Shown here: one piece after another, positions 52,121-61,895 of the stretch | Layout of the letters: each line of letters starts with the position of its first letter | How positions within the stretch are numbered: the first letter of the stretch is position 1 | Origin: Shewanella algae | GTDB lineage: Bacteria; Pseudomonadota; Gammaproteobacteria; Enterobacterales; Shewanellaceae | DNA: 64,000 nucleotides | Direction of reading: 5' to 3' | NCBI RefSeq assembly: GCF_009183365.2 | Contig: NZ_CP068230.1 | Coordinates: 4,555,001 to 4,619,000 of the forward strand | Position numbers and translations under genes: made by a program | The notes under the pieces: model-generated | What the model was told of the DNA's origin: nothing | The model's input: only the letters and a program-made list of their open reading frames with translations | Database searches by the model: none

Positions 52121-53104
52121 TCAGCCGACTTTAATCAGAGTGCGGCCGCTGATTTCACCTTTAACGATTTGCGCTGCGGCCTCGGGTACCTGCTCCAGAG
52201 TGATTTCATGGCAAGCCTCTTGATAGTAACTCTCAGGCAACAGAGCCACTATCTGCTCCCAGGCAGCGCGGCGTTTGGCGGCCGGGCACTGCACCGAGTC
52301 GATTCCCAGCAGGCTGACGCCACGAAGAATAAAGGGCATTACCGTGGTTGGCAGGGCAAAGCCACCCGCCAGGCCGCAAATCGCGGCAACCCCACCATAA
52401 TTCAGCTGTGACAATGCGCTGGCCAGCACCTTGTTCCCTACGGTATCCACTACGGCGGCCCAGCGCTGCTTATCCAATGGTCTGGCATCCTGCTCAAGCT
52501 CGCTGCGCTCAATTAAATCGCTGACGCCAAGCTGCTTGAGCCAAGCCGCATTCTGCTCCAGGCGACCTGTGCTGGCTACAACCTTAAAGCCGAGTTTAGC
52601 CAGCAGCGTCACGGCCACCGAGCCGACCCCACCACTGGCACCTGTTACCAACACCTCACCATCTTCCGGTTTGATCCCAGCTTGCTGCAGCGCTTGTACA
52701 CACAGCATGGCCGTGAGGCCGGCGGTGCCTATCATCATCGACTTGGCGGCTGTGCAACCCAGTGGCATAGGCACCAGCCAGTCACCCTTGACTCTGGCAC
52801 TCTCGGCCATACCGCCCCAATGGTTTTCGCCAACGCCCCAGCCGGTGAGGATAACCTCATCGCCTGGCTCATAATCCGGATGGGCTGACTCTCGCACCAC
52901 ACCGGCAAAGTCGATACCCGGCACCATGGGGAATTGACGGATAATCTTGCCAAGCCCGGTCACCGCCAGGCCGTCTTTGTAGTTCAGCGAGCTGTAGGCA
53001 ACATCGACCAGGACATCCCCCTCAGGCAGATCGCTGTCCTCCAATTGGGTTATCTGGGCCTGGGTCCGTTTATCATTTTGGGTCAATACGAGTGCCTTAA
53101 ACAT
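52121..53104 (-). CDS. acuI: Acryloyl-CoA reductase (NADPH) AcuI / YhdH
   Basis: The 327-residue medium-chain reductase is very close to E. coli YhdH: SSLNYKDGLAVTGLGKIIRQFPMVPGIDFAGVV, TGWGVGENHWGGMAESARVKGDWLVPMP, VTGASGGVGSVAV (NADPH site) and CGLAGGFALPTTVMPFILRGV. It has no zinc-site cysteines, as expected. AcuI reduces acryloyl-CoA to propionyl-CoA and protects cells that make acrylate from DMSP. Its position near dddY and the acrylate-type reductase supports that role. It faces the intergenic region that holds the orphan terminator. Confidence 0.92.
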   Translation of the reverse strand: MFKALVLTQNDKRTQAQITQLEDSDLPEGDVLVDVAYSSLNYKDGLAVTGLGKIIRQFPMVPGIDFAGVVRESAHPDYEPGDEVILTGWGVGENHWGGMAESARVKGDWLVPMPLGCTAAKSMMIGTAGLTAMLCVQALQQAGIKPEDGEVLVTGASGGVGSVAVTLLAKLGFKVVASTGRLEQNAAWLKQLGVSDLIERSELEQDARPLDKQRWAAVVDTVGNKVLASALSQLNYGGVAAICGLAGGFALPTTVMPFILRGVSLLGIDSVQCPAAKRRAAWEQIVALLPESYYQEACHEITLEQVPEAAAQIVKGEISGRTLIKVG

Positions 53105-53312
53105 GATTACCGCTCCTGCTGTTGAAAATATGGATTCAAGACTAGTGGAAAAACCACCGGCGAGACATCGGATAATTCGCAGAGTGTCGAGGCGTGCAAC
53201 TCATAGGCTATTTCGCGGCTTGGTTCACATTCAATAATCCCAATCTGTTGCACTGGCCTCAATCATTGACTGTACTACTGCGAGTCTATTAACAAAATAT
53301 CAACATCTAAAA

Positions 53313-55130
53313 CTACTTCAGCGCCAACGCCTTAAGCTTACGGTATAGGGTGTTTCGGCTAATCCCCAAACGGCGTGCCGCTTCACTGACGTTACCATTG
53401 CAGGCTAGCCAGGTGTCGCGAATTTGCGTCTGCATTTGGCTGTGCAGATTGTTGCCCGGCGCGGGTGCCAAGCCGGCAATCGCCTCTTCTGCAGTACCCA
53501 AGGTCTGCTGCAGGCTCTCAGGCAGCGTTTGCCAGTTGAGTTCAGGGAACTCTTCGGCCATCAAACAGGCTACCTGCATCAGGTTATCCAGCTCCCGTAG
53601 GTTTCCCGGCCAATGATATTGCAGCAATCGCTGCTCCAGCACAGGACACAGGCTCTGGGGCCGAACTCGATAGCGCTGGTGCAATTTGTGGATCAGACGC
53701 CGCAGGTCGCTTCGCTGGCGCAATGCAGGCAGTGTGACCTGCAAGCCATTGAGCCGGTAATAGAGATCGGCGCGAAAGGCCCCCTGCTGCACCAATGCTG
53801 GTAAGTCCATATGAGTGGCGGCAATCACCTGAATGTCGACGCTGTGTGCCTGATTACTGCCAATGGGCACCACCTCGCGCTCCTGCAACACCCTAAGCAA
53901 ACGGCTCTGGGCCGCCAGGGGCATCTCGCCTATTTCATCCAGAAACAGGGATCCCTGGTGCGCCTGACGTATTTTGCCGACATATCCCTGCCTGGAAGCT
54001 CCGGTAAAGGCACCCGCCTGATAACCAAACAGCTCTGATTCCACCAGCTCCGCCGGGATCGCGGCGCAGTTGACCGCCACAAAAGGCTGCTGGTGCCTGG
54101 CACTTTGCACATGCAGCTGTTTGACAAACTGCTCCTTGCCCACTCCGGTTTCCCCCAGGATCAGCAAAGGGATATTTCGTGCCAACACCTTACGCGCCTG
54201 CTGCCAGGCTTGCTCCAACCTGGGTTCTTTAAAAGCTGCGCTGCTTTCTCTGCTCTGGCTTTCTCTGCTCTGGCTTTCTCGGCTCTGACTCGTTCGAACC
54301 ACAGGCTTGGTATGTTGAGGCTGCTCCAACGCCTGGGTTCTGAACACCAATCCCTGCTGCAAGCGGCCGCTGCCCCGACTCAATACCTGAGGGGACAAGG
54401 CCTGATGAATTTGGCCCAGATTGATGCCTTTGAGCAACTGCCTTGCCATAGGGTTGGCACCCAGCACCCGTCCATCAAGGTCGAGCACTAATACGCCTTG
54501 CCAGCCTGAATGCAACAGGGCCTGCTGCGGCGCCAGATCCAATCGAACAGCAGCGCTGGGGAGTCGGCACAATAAGGCCAGCTCCAACTGCTGCGCCAAA
54601 CTGGACACCAAGATGGCTGTCTTTGGGGTATGGATTTGCTGCTCACTGGTGATATCCAAGGCTCCCAGCAACTCACCGTCCGGGGAAAACAGCGGGCTGG
54701 CGGTGCAACTCATAAATCTGTGGCTCTTGATAAAGTGCTGCTCACCGATAACCGAAACACACTGGCGTTCGCTGAGTGCCGCGGCTATGGCATTGGTCCC
54801 CTTGTATTGCTCCATCCAGTTGACCCCGGTATCCAGGGCAATATTGGCAAGCTTTTGTGAGTAACGGCTCACGCCCCAGTGATGCAGCACAAAACCTTGA
54901 GGATCCGAGAGGATGAGCCGGCTCTGGGTTCGCCCCATAAGTTGATTGAACAGTGGCAGTGCACTGTGCTCCACGGCTTGCAGCAGCCGGCCATGGCGCT
55001 GGCGCCGCTCATCAAGGGCTGCAGTATTGAGCCTGAGTTCATCGGGTATGGCGGCGGGATTGAGCCCGGCCCCCTGGCAACGTTGCCAGGAAGCCGATAA
55101 CCAGGATTGGGAATGGGTCTTGAGTGTCAT
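53313..55130 (-). CDS. AcoR-like sigma-54-dependent transcriptional activator
   Basis: The product has 605 residues from the ATG at 55130. Longer in-frame readings run into the intergenic region. The N-terminal part (about 60-215) is a GAF-type sensor as in AcoR (FVLHHWG, NWMEQYKGTNAIAAAL, HRFMSCTASPLFSPDGELLGALDI), followed by a PAS-like part and a linker with three SQSRE repeats. The AAA+ domain follows with GETGVGKE, GAFTGA and SLFLDEIGEMP. The Fis-type helix-turn-helix is NVSEAARRLGISRNTLYRKLK. It is divergent from the aldehyde dehydrogenase gene, whose sigma-54 promoter is visible, so that gene is the likely target. Confidence 0.88.
   Translation of the reverse strand: MTLKTHSQSWLSASWQRCQGAGLNPAAIPDELRLNTAALDERRQRHGRLLQAVEHSALPLFNQLMGRTQSRLILSDPQGFVLHHWGVSRYSQKLANIALDTGVNWMEQYKGTNAIAAALSERQCVSVIGEQHFIKSHRFMSCTASPLFSPDGELLGALDITSEQQIHTPKTAILVSSLAQQLELALLCRLPSAAVRLDLAPQQALLHSGWQGVLVLDLDGRVLGANPMARQLLKGINLGQIHQALSPQVLSRGSGRLQQGLVFRTQALEQPQHTKPVVRTSQSRESQSRESQSRESSAAFKEPRLEQAWQQARKVLARNIPLLILGETGVGKEQFVKQLHVQSARHQQPFVAVNCAAIPAELVESELFGYQAGAFTGASRQGYVGKIRQAHQGSLFLDEIGEMPLAAQSRLLRVLQEREVVPIGSNQAHSVDIQVIAATHMDLPALVQQGAFRADLYYRLNGLQVTLPALRQRSDLRRLIHKLHQRYRVRPQSLCPVLEQRLLQYHWPGNLRELDNLMQVACLMAEEFPELNWQTLPESLQQTLGTAEEAIAGLAPAPGNNLHSQMQTQIRDTWLACNGNVSEAARRLGISRNTLYRKLKALALK
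54246..54290 (-). repeat. Three 15-base tandem repeats in the AcoR-like gene
   Basis: Three units of 15 bases encode SQSRE-SQSRE-SQSRE in the linker just before the AAA+ domain. The units differ only at silent positions. Confidence 0.85.
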
Positions 55131-55285
55131 AGCCCTGCTCCATTCTGGTACACCTGTGTGTACCTTTTTGCCACAGTTTGCGCGATAGACAACTCGAGTA
55201 CCCGGCACCACGCCAAGATACAGCAATCGCAAATTTAGTTTTTCATCATACTGTTAGCACAATAAATGAACAAGCAGGCTCACAC

Positions 55286-55301
55286 TGGCCCGGCCTTTGC
55301 G
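55286..55301 (+). promoter_or_regulatory. Sigma-54 promoter of the aldehyde dehydrogenase gene
   Basis: TGGCCCGGCCTTTGCG fits TGGCACG-N4-TTGCW at all but two positions, with GG and GC twelve bases apart. Transcription would start near 55312, about 65 bases before the gene, and the divergent neighbour encodes a sigma-54 activator. Confidence 0.85.
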
Positions 55302-55377
55302 TTTACCTGAGCCAAGGCCGCTGTGGCCGAACAGATAAATACAAGAAAAATCTTTCAACAAGACGAGGAAACTCACC

Positions 55378-56898
<1,521 letters not shown>

Positions 56899-56918
56899 AC
56901 CAAACACAGTAAAAACAA

Positions 56919-56941
56919 GCCCGGCTTCTGCCGGGTTTTTT
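56919..56941 (+). terminator. Intrinsic terminator after the aldehyde dehydrogenase gene
   Basis: The six-pair stem CCCGGC/GCCGGG with a four-base loop is followed by six Ts, about 20 bases after the stop. Confidence 0.9.
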
Positions 56942-57094
56942 ATTAAACAAACTTAACACGTTAAATTAACATTTACTGATGCAAAACATATCAACAAATC
57001 AACTATTGAAAGAGGTTTTTACAAACACTAGTATTGTTTAGCTACAACAAGAAACATAAATAACAATATCTAAACAATTTCATAGGGAGTTGGT

Positions 57095-59959
57095 ATGTTA
57101 AAAGAGAAATTGCTGGCGAACGCCATTCGCTTTTCACTTTTTGCAGCAACGGGTTTTGCTTCTCTGGCAGTGGCCTCTCCGGCCATGGCAGAGGAACAAA
57201 ATGAGCAGCAGATTGAAAAAATCCAGGTAACAGGCTCACGTATTCTGCGTGAAGGTGCGATAGCACCAAGCCCGGTTACCGTAATTTCAGGCGAGTCCCT
57301 GATCAAAACAGGGGCCGTGAACATTGGTGAAGCACTCAACGAACTGCCAGCTCTGGCAAACACTTACTCACTGGCCAACTCAGGAAGTTCTATCGGTACT
57401 GCCGGTTTGAACTTGCTGGATATGCGTGGCATGGGCGCCTCCAGGACTCTGGTACTGGTCGATGGCAAGCGTCATGTAGCCAGTAGCCCTGGTACTTCTT
57501 CTATTGACGTTAACACCATTCCAACCGAGTGGGTTGAGAGTGTTGAAATTATCACGGGTGGTGCCTCGGCCATTTATGGTGCCGATGCGGTTACCGGTGT
57601 TGTTAACTTCAAGATGAAGAAGAAGATTGAAGGACTGACAGCCTCAGCCGCCGCCGGTATCGCCGATGACAGCGACTACAATAACCAGCGCTTTAGCCTG
57701 GCCTATGGCTCCAACTTTGATAACGATCGTGGTAACGCCGCCATCTCGGTCGAATACGCTCAGCAAGACCGCCTGGAGATGCTGGATCGCGACCAGACCG
57801 CTATCTCATGGTCTTCACTGACCAACCCACCCGGTAGTGACACTTACAAGACCCTGTACCAGAATGCCGGTTATTGGGGTATCAGTAATGCAGGTACCGT
57901 TGGCTTCTACGGTGGCACCCCAGGTGTTTATACCTTCAAGCCAGATGGCACGCCGGTCGAAGTAGGAACAGGTGAATTCACCGACGGTGTACTCTGTGCC
58001 GGTGAAGGCTGTGACTATATCAACCTGCGTCAGTGGGAAGAGCTGCAACCTGAGTTTGATCGTACCACCATCAACTTCAAGGCCAACTACGACTTTACCG
58101 ATAGCCTGAATGGTTATTTTGAAGCCAAGTGGAGCCGAACCAACGCCACCACTTCAGGGCAGCCGGCGTTCTTCTTCTTCGATCCGGACAACACTCTGGT
58201 TACCCGTGATAACCCCTACATCTCTGATGAATTGGGTGCTTTGATGGATCAGGCCGGAGAAGGTTATGTTGTGGTTAACCGCTTTATGACCGATATGGGG
58301 CCTCGCGCTGAAGATGACGAGCGTACCACTCAAAGGTATGTGATAGGTCTAAACGGCGTTGTACTGGAAGACTGGGAGATGGAAGCCTATGCCATCTATG
58401 GCCAGACAGAGCAGACCCGTACCAACTACAACAACCTGATCTTTGAAAACTTCCAGCAGTCAGTCGATGCCATCCGCGATCCTGTCAGCGGCGAAATCGT
58501 CTGTCGTGACGCAGATGCCCAGGCCGCAGGTTGTGTGCCAGTCAATCTGTTTGGCGATGGAGCAGTAACCCGCGAAGCTGCCGACTGGTTCAGCACTACC
58601 ACTGAAGGTACCGCCAAGATTGAGCAGTATGTCATTGGTGGCTCTATGTCCAACTCTGCCTTGTTTGAACTGCCTGCCGGTATGGTTGGTTTCGCTTCCG
58701 GTATCGAATACCGCAAGGAAAAGAGTAAGAGTAAAGAAGATCCATTTGCCGCCACCGGCGCCACCTTCTTCAACGCCCTGCAAAGTGAAGGCGGTGATTT
58801 CGATGTCAAAGAAATCTATGCCGAGATCTCTGTACCACTGCTGGAAGACCTGCCTGGTATCCAGAACCTGACGGTCGATGGTGCTATCCGTTACGCCGAC
58901 TACTCCACTATTGGCGATGCCACCAGCTGGAAGTTGGGTCTGGACTGGACCATCATAGATTCACTGCGTTTACGCTCGACTCTGTCTACCGCTCTGCGTG
59001 CACCTAACATTGGTGAATACTATGGTGCCCAAGGCCAGAACTTCTTCAGTGTTGATGATAGCTGTAAAGCCAGTGAGCTGTCGGGTCTGAGCCCGGATCA
59101 GCAGGCGATTCGTGCAGCCAACTGTGCCGCTCTCGGTATTCCGGCTGACTTCGATTCCAACTATGACAGCGCCACCCTAGAAGGAGTTTCAGGTGGTAAT
59201 GACCAGTTGGAGCCTGAAGAGTCTGACAGCTACACTGTCGGTCTGGTTTTCCAGCCTTCATTCGTTGAAGGTCTGGTGATGACTGTGGATTACTGGAACA
59301 TTGAAATCACAGATGCTATCGCCAATATCTCTGCACAGAATATTATCGATCGCTGCGTGGATTCACCCACAGGTATCAACAACCAATACTGTGACTTGAT
59401 CACCCGAGATCCCACCTCACACGAGATCACTAACATCACTCAGATTGTACAGAACGTAGCCAAGCAGGAAGCTTCAGGGGTCGACTTTGAAGTCGGCTAT
59501 GACTTCCCACTATTTGGCGGCGATCTGCGCACCAACCTGCTGGGTACTTATCTGATTGAACGCAACGAGTATCCTTTCCAGGATGATGCGACCGATTTTG
59601 AAGAGTATGCCGGCACTCTGGGTGAAGCACAGTGGCAAGGTCAGTTGGTGCTGAACTACAGCTACGACGCCTGGAACCTGAACTGGAAGACACGTTATCT
59701 GGACTCGGTAGATCTGTATACACCACAGTTCCGCGCCAACTATGACGTGCCTTACTCCAATGTTATGAGCTATGGTTCATACAGTGTTACAGACCTGTAT
59801 GCCACCTATGCCATGGATAATGGACTGGAGTTCGGTCTCGGGGTGGACAATGTGTTCGACCGTGATCTGCCAGGCAGCACCACTGGTACAGGTGCAGGCA
59901 GTGCCAGCTATGACAACATAGGTCGTTTCTTCTACCTGACTGTCAAATACGAGATGTAA
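57095..59959 (+). CDS. TonB-dependent outer-membrane receptor
   Basis: The 954-residue protein has a signal peptide (ending VASPAMA-EE, about residue 30) and a TonB-box-like segment QIEKIQVTGSRI. The plug domain (about 45-175) has the usual GEALNELPALANTYS, LDMRGMGASRTLVLVDGKRHV and EIITGGASAIYGADAVTGVVNFKMKK. A long 22-strand-type barrel ends FFYLTVKYEM. The branch is the large Shewanella/Xanthomonas-type receptors that take up oligomers or peptides, and the ligand cannot be told. A good ribosome site (AGGGAG) precedes the ATG. No transporter or enzyme genes travel with it. Terminators flank it. Confidence 0.9.
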   Translation: MLKEKLLANAIRFSLFAATGFASLAVASPAMAEEQNEQQIEKIQVTGSRILREGAIAPSPVTVISGESLIKTGAVNIGEALNELPALANTYSLANSGSSIGTAGLNLLDMRGMGASRTLVLVDGKRHVASSPGTSSIDVNTIPTEWVESVEIITGGASAIYGADAVTGVVNFKMKKKIEGLTASAAAGIADDSDYNNQRFSLAYGSNFDNDRGNAAISVEYAQQDRLEMLDRDQTAISWSSLTNPPGSDTYKTLYQNAGYWGISNAGTVGFYGGTPGVYTFKPDGTPVEVGTGEFTDGVLCAGEGCDYINLRQWEELQPEFDRTTINFKANYDFTDSLNGYFEAKWSRTNATTSGQPAFFFFDPDNTLVTRDNPYISDELGALMDQAGEGYVVVNRFMTDMGPRAEDDERTTQRYVIGLNGVVLEDWEMEAYAIYGQTEQTRTNYNNLIFENFQQSVDAIRDPVSGEIVCRDADAQAAGCVPVNLFGDGAVTREAADWFSTTTEGTAKIEQYVIGGSMSNSALFELPAGMVGFASGIEYRKEKSKSKEDPFAATGATFFNALQSEGGDFDVKEIYAEISVPLLEDLPGIQNLTVDGAIRYADYSTIGDATSWKLGLDWTIIDSLRLRSTLSTALRAPNIGEYYGAQGQNFFSVDDSCKASELSGLSPDQQAIRAANCAALGIPADFDSNYDSATLEGVSGGNDQLEPEESDSYTVGLVFQPSFVEGLVMTVDYWNIEITDAIANISAQNIIDRCVDSPTGINNQYCDLITRDPTSHEITNITQIVQNVAKQEASGVDFEVGYDFPLFGGDLRTNLLGTYLIERNEYPFQDDATDFEEYAGTLGEAQWQGQLVLNYSYDAWNLNWKTRYLDSVDLYTPQFRANYDVPYSNVMSYGSYSVTDLYATYAMDNGLEFGLGVDNVFDRDLPGSTTGTGAGSASYDNIGRFFYLTVKYEM

Positions 59960-59974
59960 GCGATTACCTCGCCT

Positions 59975-60000
59975 AAAAAAGCCCCGTAAGGGGCTTTTTT
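59975..60000. terminator. Bidirectional-type terminator after the TonB receptor gene
   Basis: Six As, stem GCCCC/GGGGC with a GTAAG-type loop, then six Ts. Confidence 0.9.
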
Positions 60001-60089
60001 ACTTTCTAGCGACTTTGATTCTCACTGAGAGAGTACACTCCTTAGCGGAATGGTATAATGCCCGCATCTGCATGCAATTAGGTAAACCC

Positions 60090-60554
60090 GTGTTCCACAT
60101 TGCCCTCTATGAACCCGAAATCGCCCCCAATACCGGCAACATTATCCGTCTCTGCGCCAACAACGGCTGCGAGCTACACCTGATAGAGCCTTTGGGTTTT
60201 GATCTGGAAGAGAAAAAACTGCGCCGGGCCGGGCTGGATTATGGCGATCTGACCCGAGTAAACCGTTACCCGGATTTCCCGCACTTTCTCGCAGCCATGG
60301 CGGGCAAACGCATTTTGGCTTGCACCACCAAGGGCAGCCGGCCACATTCTGAGCTCGAGTATCGGCAAGGTGATGTGCTCTTGTTTGGCCCAGAGAGCCG
60401 CGGCCTGCCTCAGGAAATATTGCAAAGCATTGCTGCAGAGCACAGACTGAGGATCCCTATGGTGCCCTCCAGCCGCAGCCTGAACCTTTCCAACGCAGTG
60501 GCTATCATCAGCTATGAAGCATGGCGTCAACAGGGTTTCAGCGGCGCTAAATAA
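60090..60554 (+). CDS. trmL: tRNA (cytidine/uridine-2'-O-)-methyltransferase TrmL
   Basis: The product has 154 residues from the GTG at 60090, chosen because E. coli TrmL begins at the same point (FHIALYEPEIAPNTGNIIRLCANNG) and AGGT lies six bases upstream. The ATG at 60072 would add six residues. SPOUT-family knot motifs are clear: LLFGPESRGLP and the terminal IPMVPSSRSLNLSNAVAIISYEAWRQ. It methylates the wobble base 34 of tRNA-Leu isoacceptors. It is convergent with the next gene, with one base between stops. Confidence 0.93.
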   Translation: MFHIALYEPEIAPNTGNIIRLCANNGCELHLIEPLGFDLEEKKLRRAGLDYGDLTRVNRYPDFPHFLAAMAGKRILACTTKGSRPHSELEYRQGDVLLFGPESRGLPQEILQSIAAEHRLRIPMVPSSRSLNLSNAVAIISYEAWRQQGFSGAK

Positions 60555-60555
60555 A

Positions 60556-61095
60556 TCAGCGATGTTGCAGTGAGATGGCTCTGTAGGTTTGATAGCTATC
60601 CGAGTCCTCATCCAGATAGTGCAAATTCTGGCGCCAGAGCCAGCCGTCATTGTCGGCTTCGAATAGCAGTTGGATCAACGCCGGGCGTCCGCCGGACTGC
60701 CCTTCACCCAACAGGGAAAATCCGCTGCCCTGATGGTAAAGAGTGAAGGATTGAAAGCGTTCTTCGGTCACACCATCAAAGTACCAGAGCCCCACGCTGG
60801 GGTCTTGGTCTCTGAACCACCAGGTTTCACTCAGGGGATGGCGTGCCCCTTCACTGACGCTGAGTAACAACTGACGCTTGTCTTTACTGCAGATGGCATC
60901 CAGGCTGAGCTCCTTCGGGGTTTGTCCGCTTTGGGCGCCATCCCCCTGCCAATGGCCATTGAGCGCTTCACAGAATTGGCTAAAGGAGGCCTTGCCGGCC
61001 CAGGCGGGTTGCCAGGCCAAGGCCAGGGAAATAATAAACAGGCGTAGAAAATCAGAAGAGTTCGATATCGTTGTTGTTTTGCTTGAGATGTTCAT
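60556..61095 (-). CDS. Hypothetical secreted protein
   Basis: The 179-residue protein has a hydrophobic segment LRLFIISLALAWQPAWA (about 17-33) that looks like a signal peptide with a long leading part. The mature region is rich in Trp and Gly (GHWQGDGAQ, SETWWFRDQDPSVGLWYFDG) and suggests a small lipocalin-like or beta-barrel lipid-binding fold, but I do not recognise a family. The ATG at 61095 overlaps the upstream gene by 44 bases. No later ATG would keep the signal, so the start is uncertain. It is probably co-transcribed with the gene upstream. Confidence 0.6.
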   Translation of the reverse strand: MNISSKTTTISNSSDFLRLFIISLALAWQPAWAGKASFSQFCEALNGHWQGDGAQSGQTPKELSLDAICSKDKRQLLLSVSEGARHPLSETWWFRDQDPSVGLWYFDGVTEERFQSFTLYHQGSGFSLLGEGQSGGRPALIQLLFEADNDGWLWRQNLHYLDEDSDSYQTYRAISLQHR

Positions 61096-61615
61096 CTTGA
61101 TACTGGCTCAAAGCCTCGTTTAGTGGCATTCCCTGCAGCACAAGATCAAACATTTTGCGTTCACAGTCCAGCGAGTATGTCGACTTAATCGTACGCTGTA
61201 ACATTTTCCAGGCATGTTCCGAGGTGCGACTATGCTCATCCCGCAGAACTTCCTCAGTCAGCGCCAGCCCGGTCACCACATGGTTGAGCCTTTGTGACAG
61301 GCGATCATAGAACTGAAAAGCCACTATGCCTTCATTGACCTTACCGGCCAGATGGCGGCCATGATCGCAGATCTCGGCCGGAGTATTCTCCTGAGTTTCC
61401 AACCAAGCATTCACCTCACGCAATTGCTCCGCCATGTCGGTAAACAGACTCCCTAAACCGGTGACATTGTGTTCACCGTCAGTCAGGGTCAACTCTATCT
61501 GAGCTATCGACAACAACAAGAGTTTTACCGTTTCCGAAATATGCAGCCATTGGGCCGAATCGAGTGAATCCAGAGTCGTGGGCGTTTCGAGCTGCTTGTT
61601 ATCTGTCATGGTCAT
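61052..61615 (-). CDS. CheZ-like helical cytoplasmic protein of unknown function
   Basis: The 187-residue protein is all helix, with no signal and no spans. The segment GIVAFQFYDRLSQRLNHVVTGL (about 94-115) resembles the QDxxxQ helix of CheZ-type CheY phosphatases, with Asp and Gln four apart (D102, Q106). The C terminus DIELF resembles the short acidic-hydrophobic tail with which CheZ grips CheY. I do not recognise a named family, and a chemotaxis or response-regulator phosphatase role is only inferred. A second ATG two codons in is an alternative start. It overlaps the next gene by 44 bases. Confidence 0.6.
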   Translation of the reverse strand: MTMTDNKQLETPTTLDSLDSAQWLHISETVKLLLLSIAQIELTLTDGEHNVTGLGSLFTDMAEQLREVNAWLETQENTPAEICDHGRHLAGKVNEGIVAFQFYDRLSQRLNHVVTGLALTEEVLRDEHSRTSEHAWKMLQRTIKSTYSLDCERKMFDLVLQGMPLNEALSQYQDEHLKQNNNDIELF

Positions 61616-61895
61616 GGGGATCTCTGTGGCTGAGTGGCAGGCATAAAGAAGTTTAGGACATAAAACGCCTTTTGCCTCTTACCTGGCGCGGCCGGCAAAC
61701 GGCAACCCGGTGTCGTGACTATGCGTTAGTACCCGGGGCGTTAGTGCCCAACTCCGCCAAATCCCACAGTCGAACCGCACCTGGCTCAGAACAAAGTTTC
61801 CCGATAAACAAGCCGATGAATTTCTGTTTTCGTAGCAGATCTATTGCACAGTTTCTGCGACAATCAATGCCAATGCTGTTATTGCCGGAGATCTC

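Noticed and set aside
54246..54290. Short direct repeats as a CRISPR array
   Set aside because: The units are contiguous without spacers and lie in frame within a coding sequence.
56953..56964. TTAACACGTTAA palindrome upstream of the TonB receptor gene as an operator
   Set aside because: It is a single short AT-rich palindrome with no second copy and no known matching regulator, so it could be chance.
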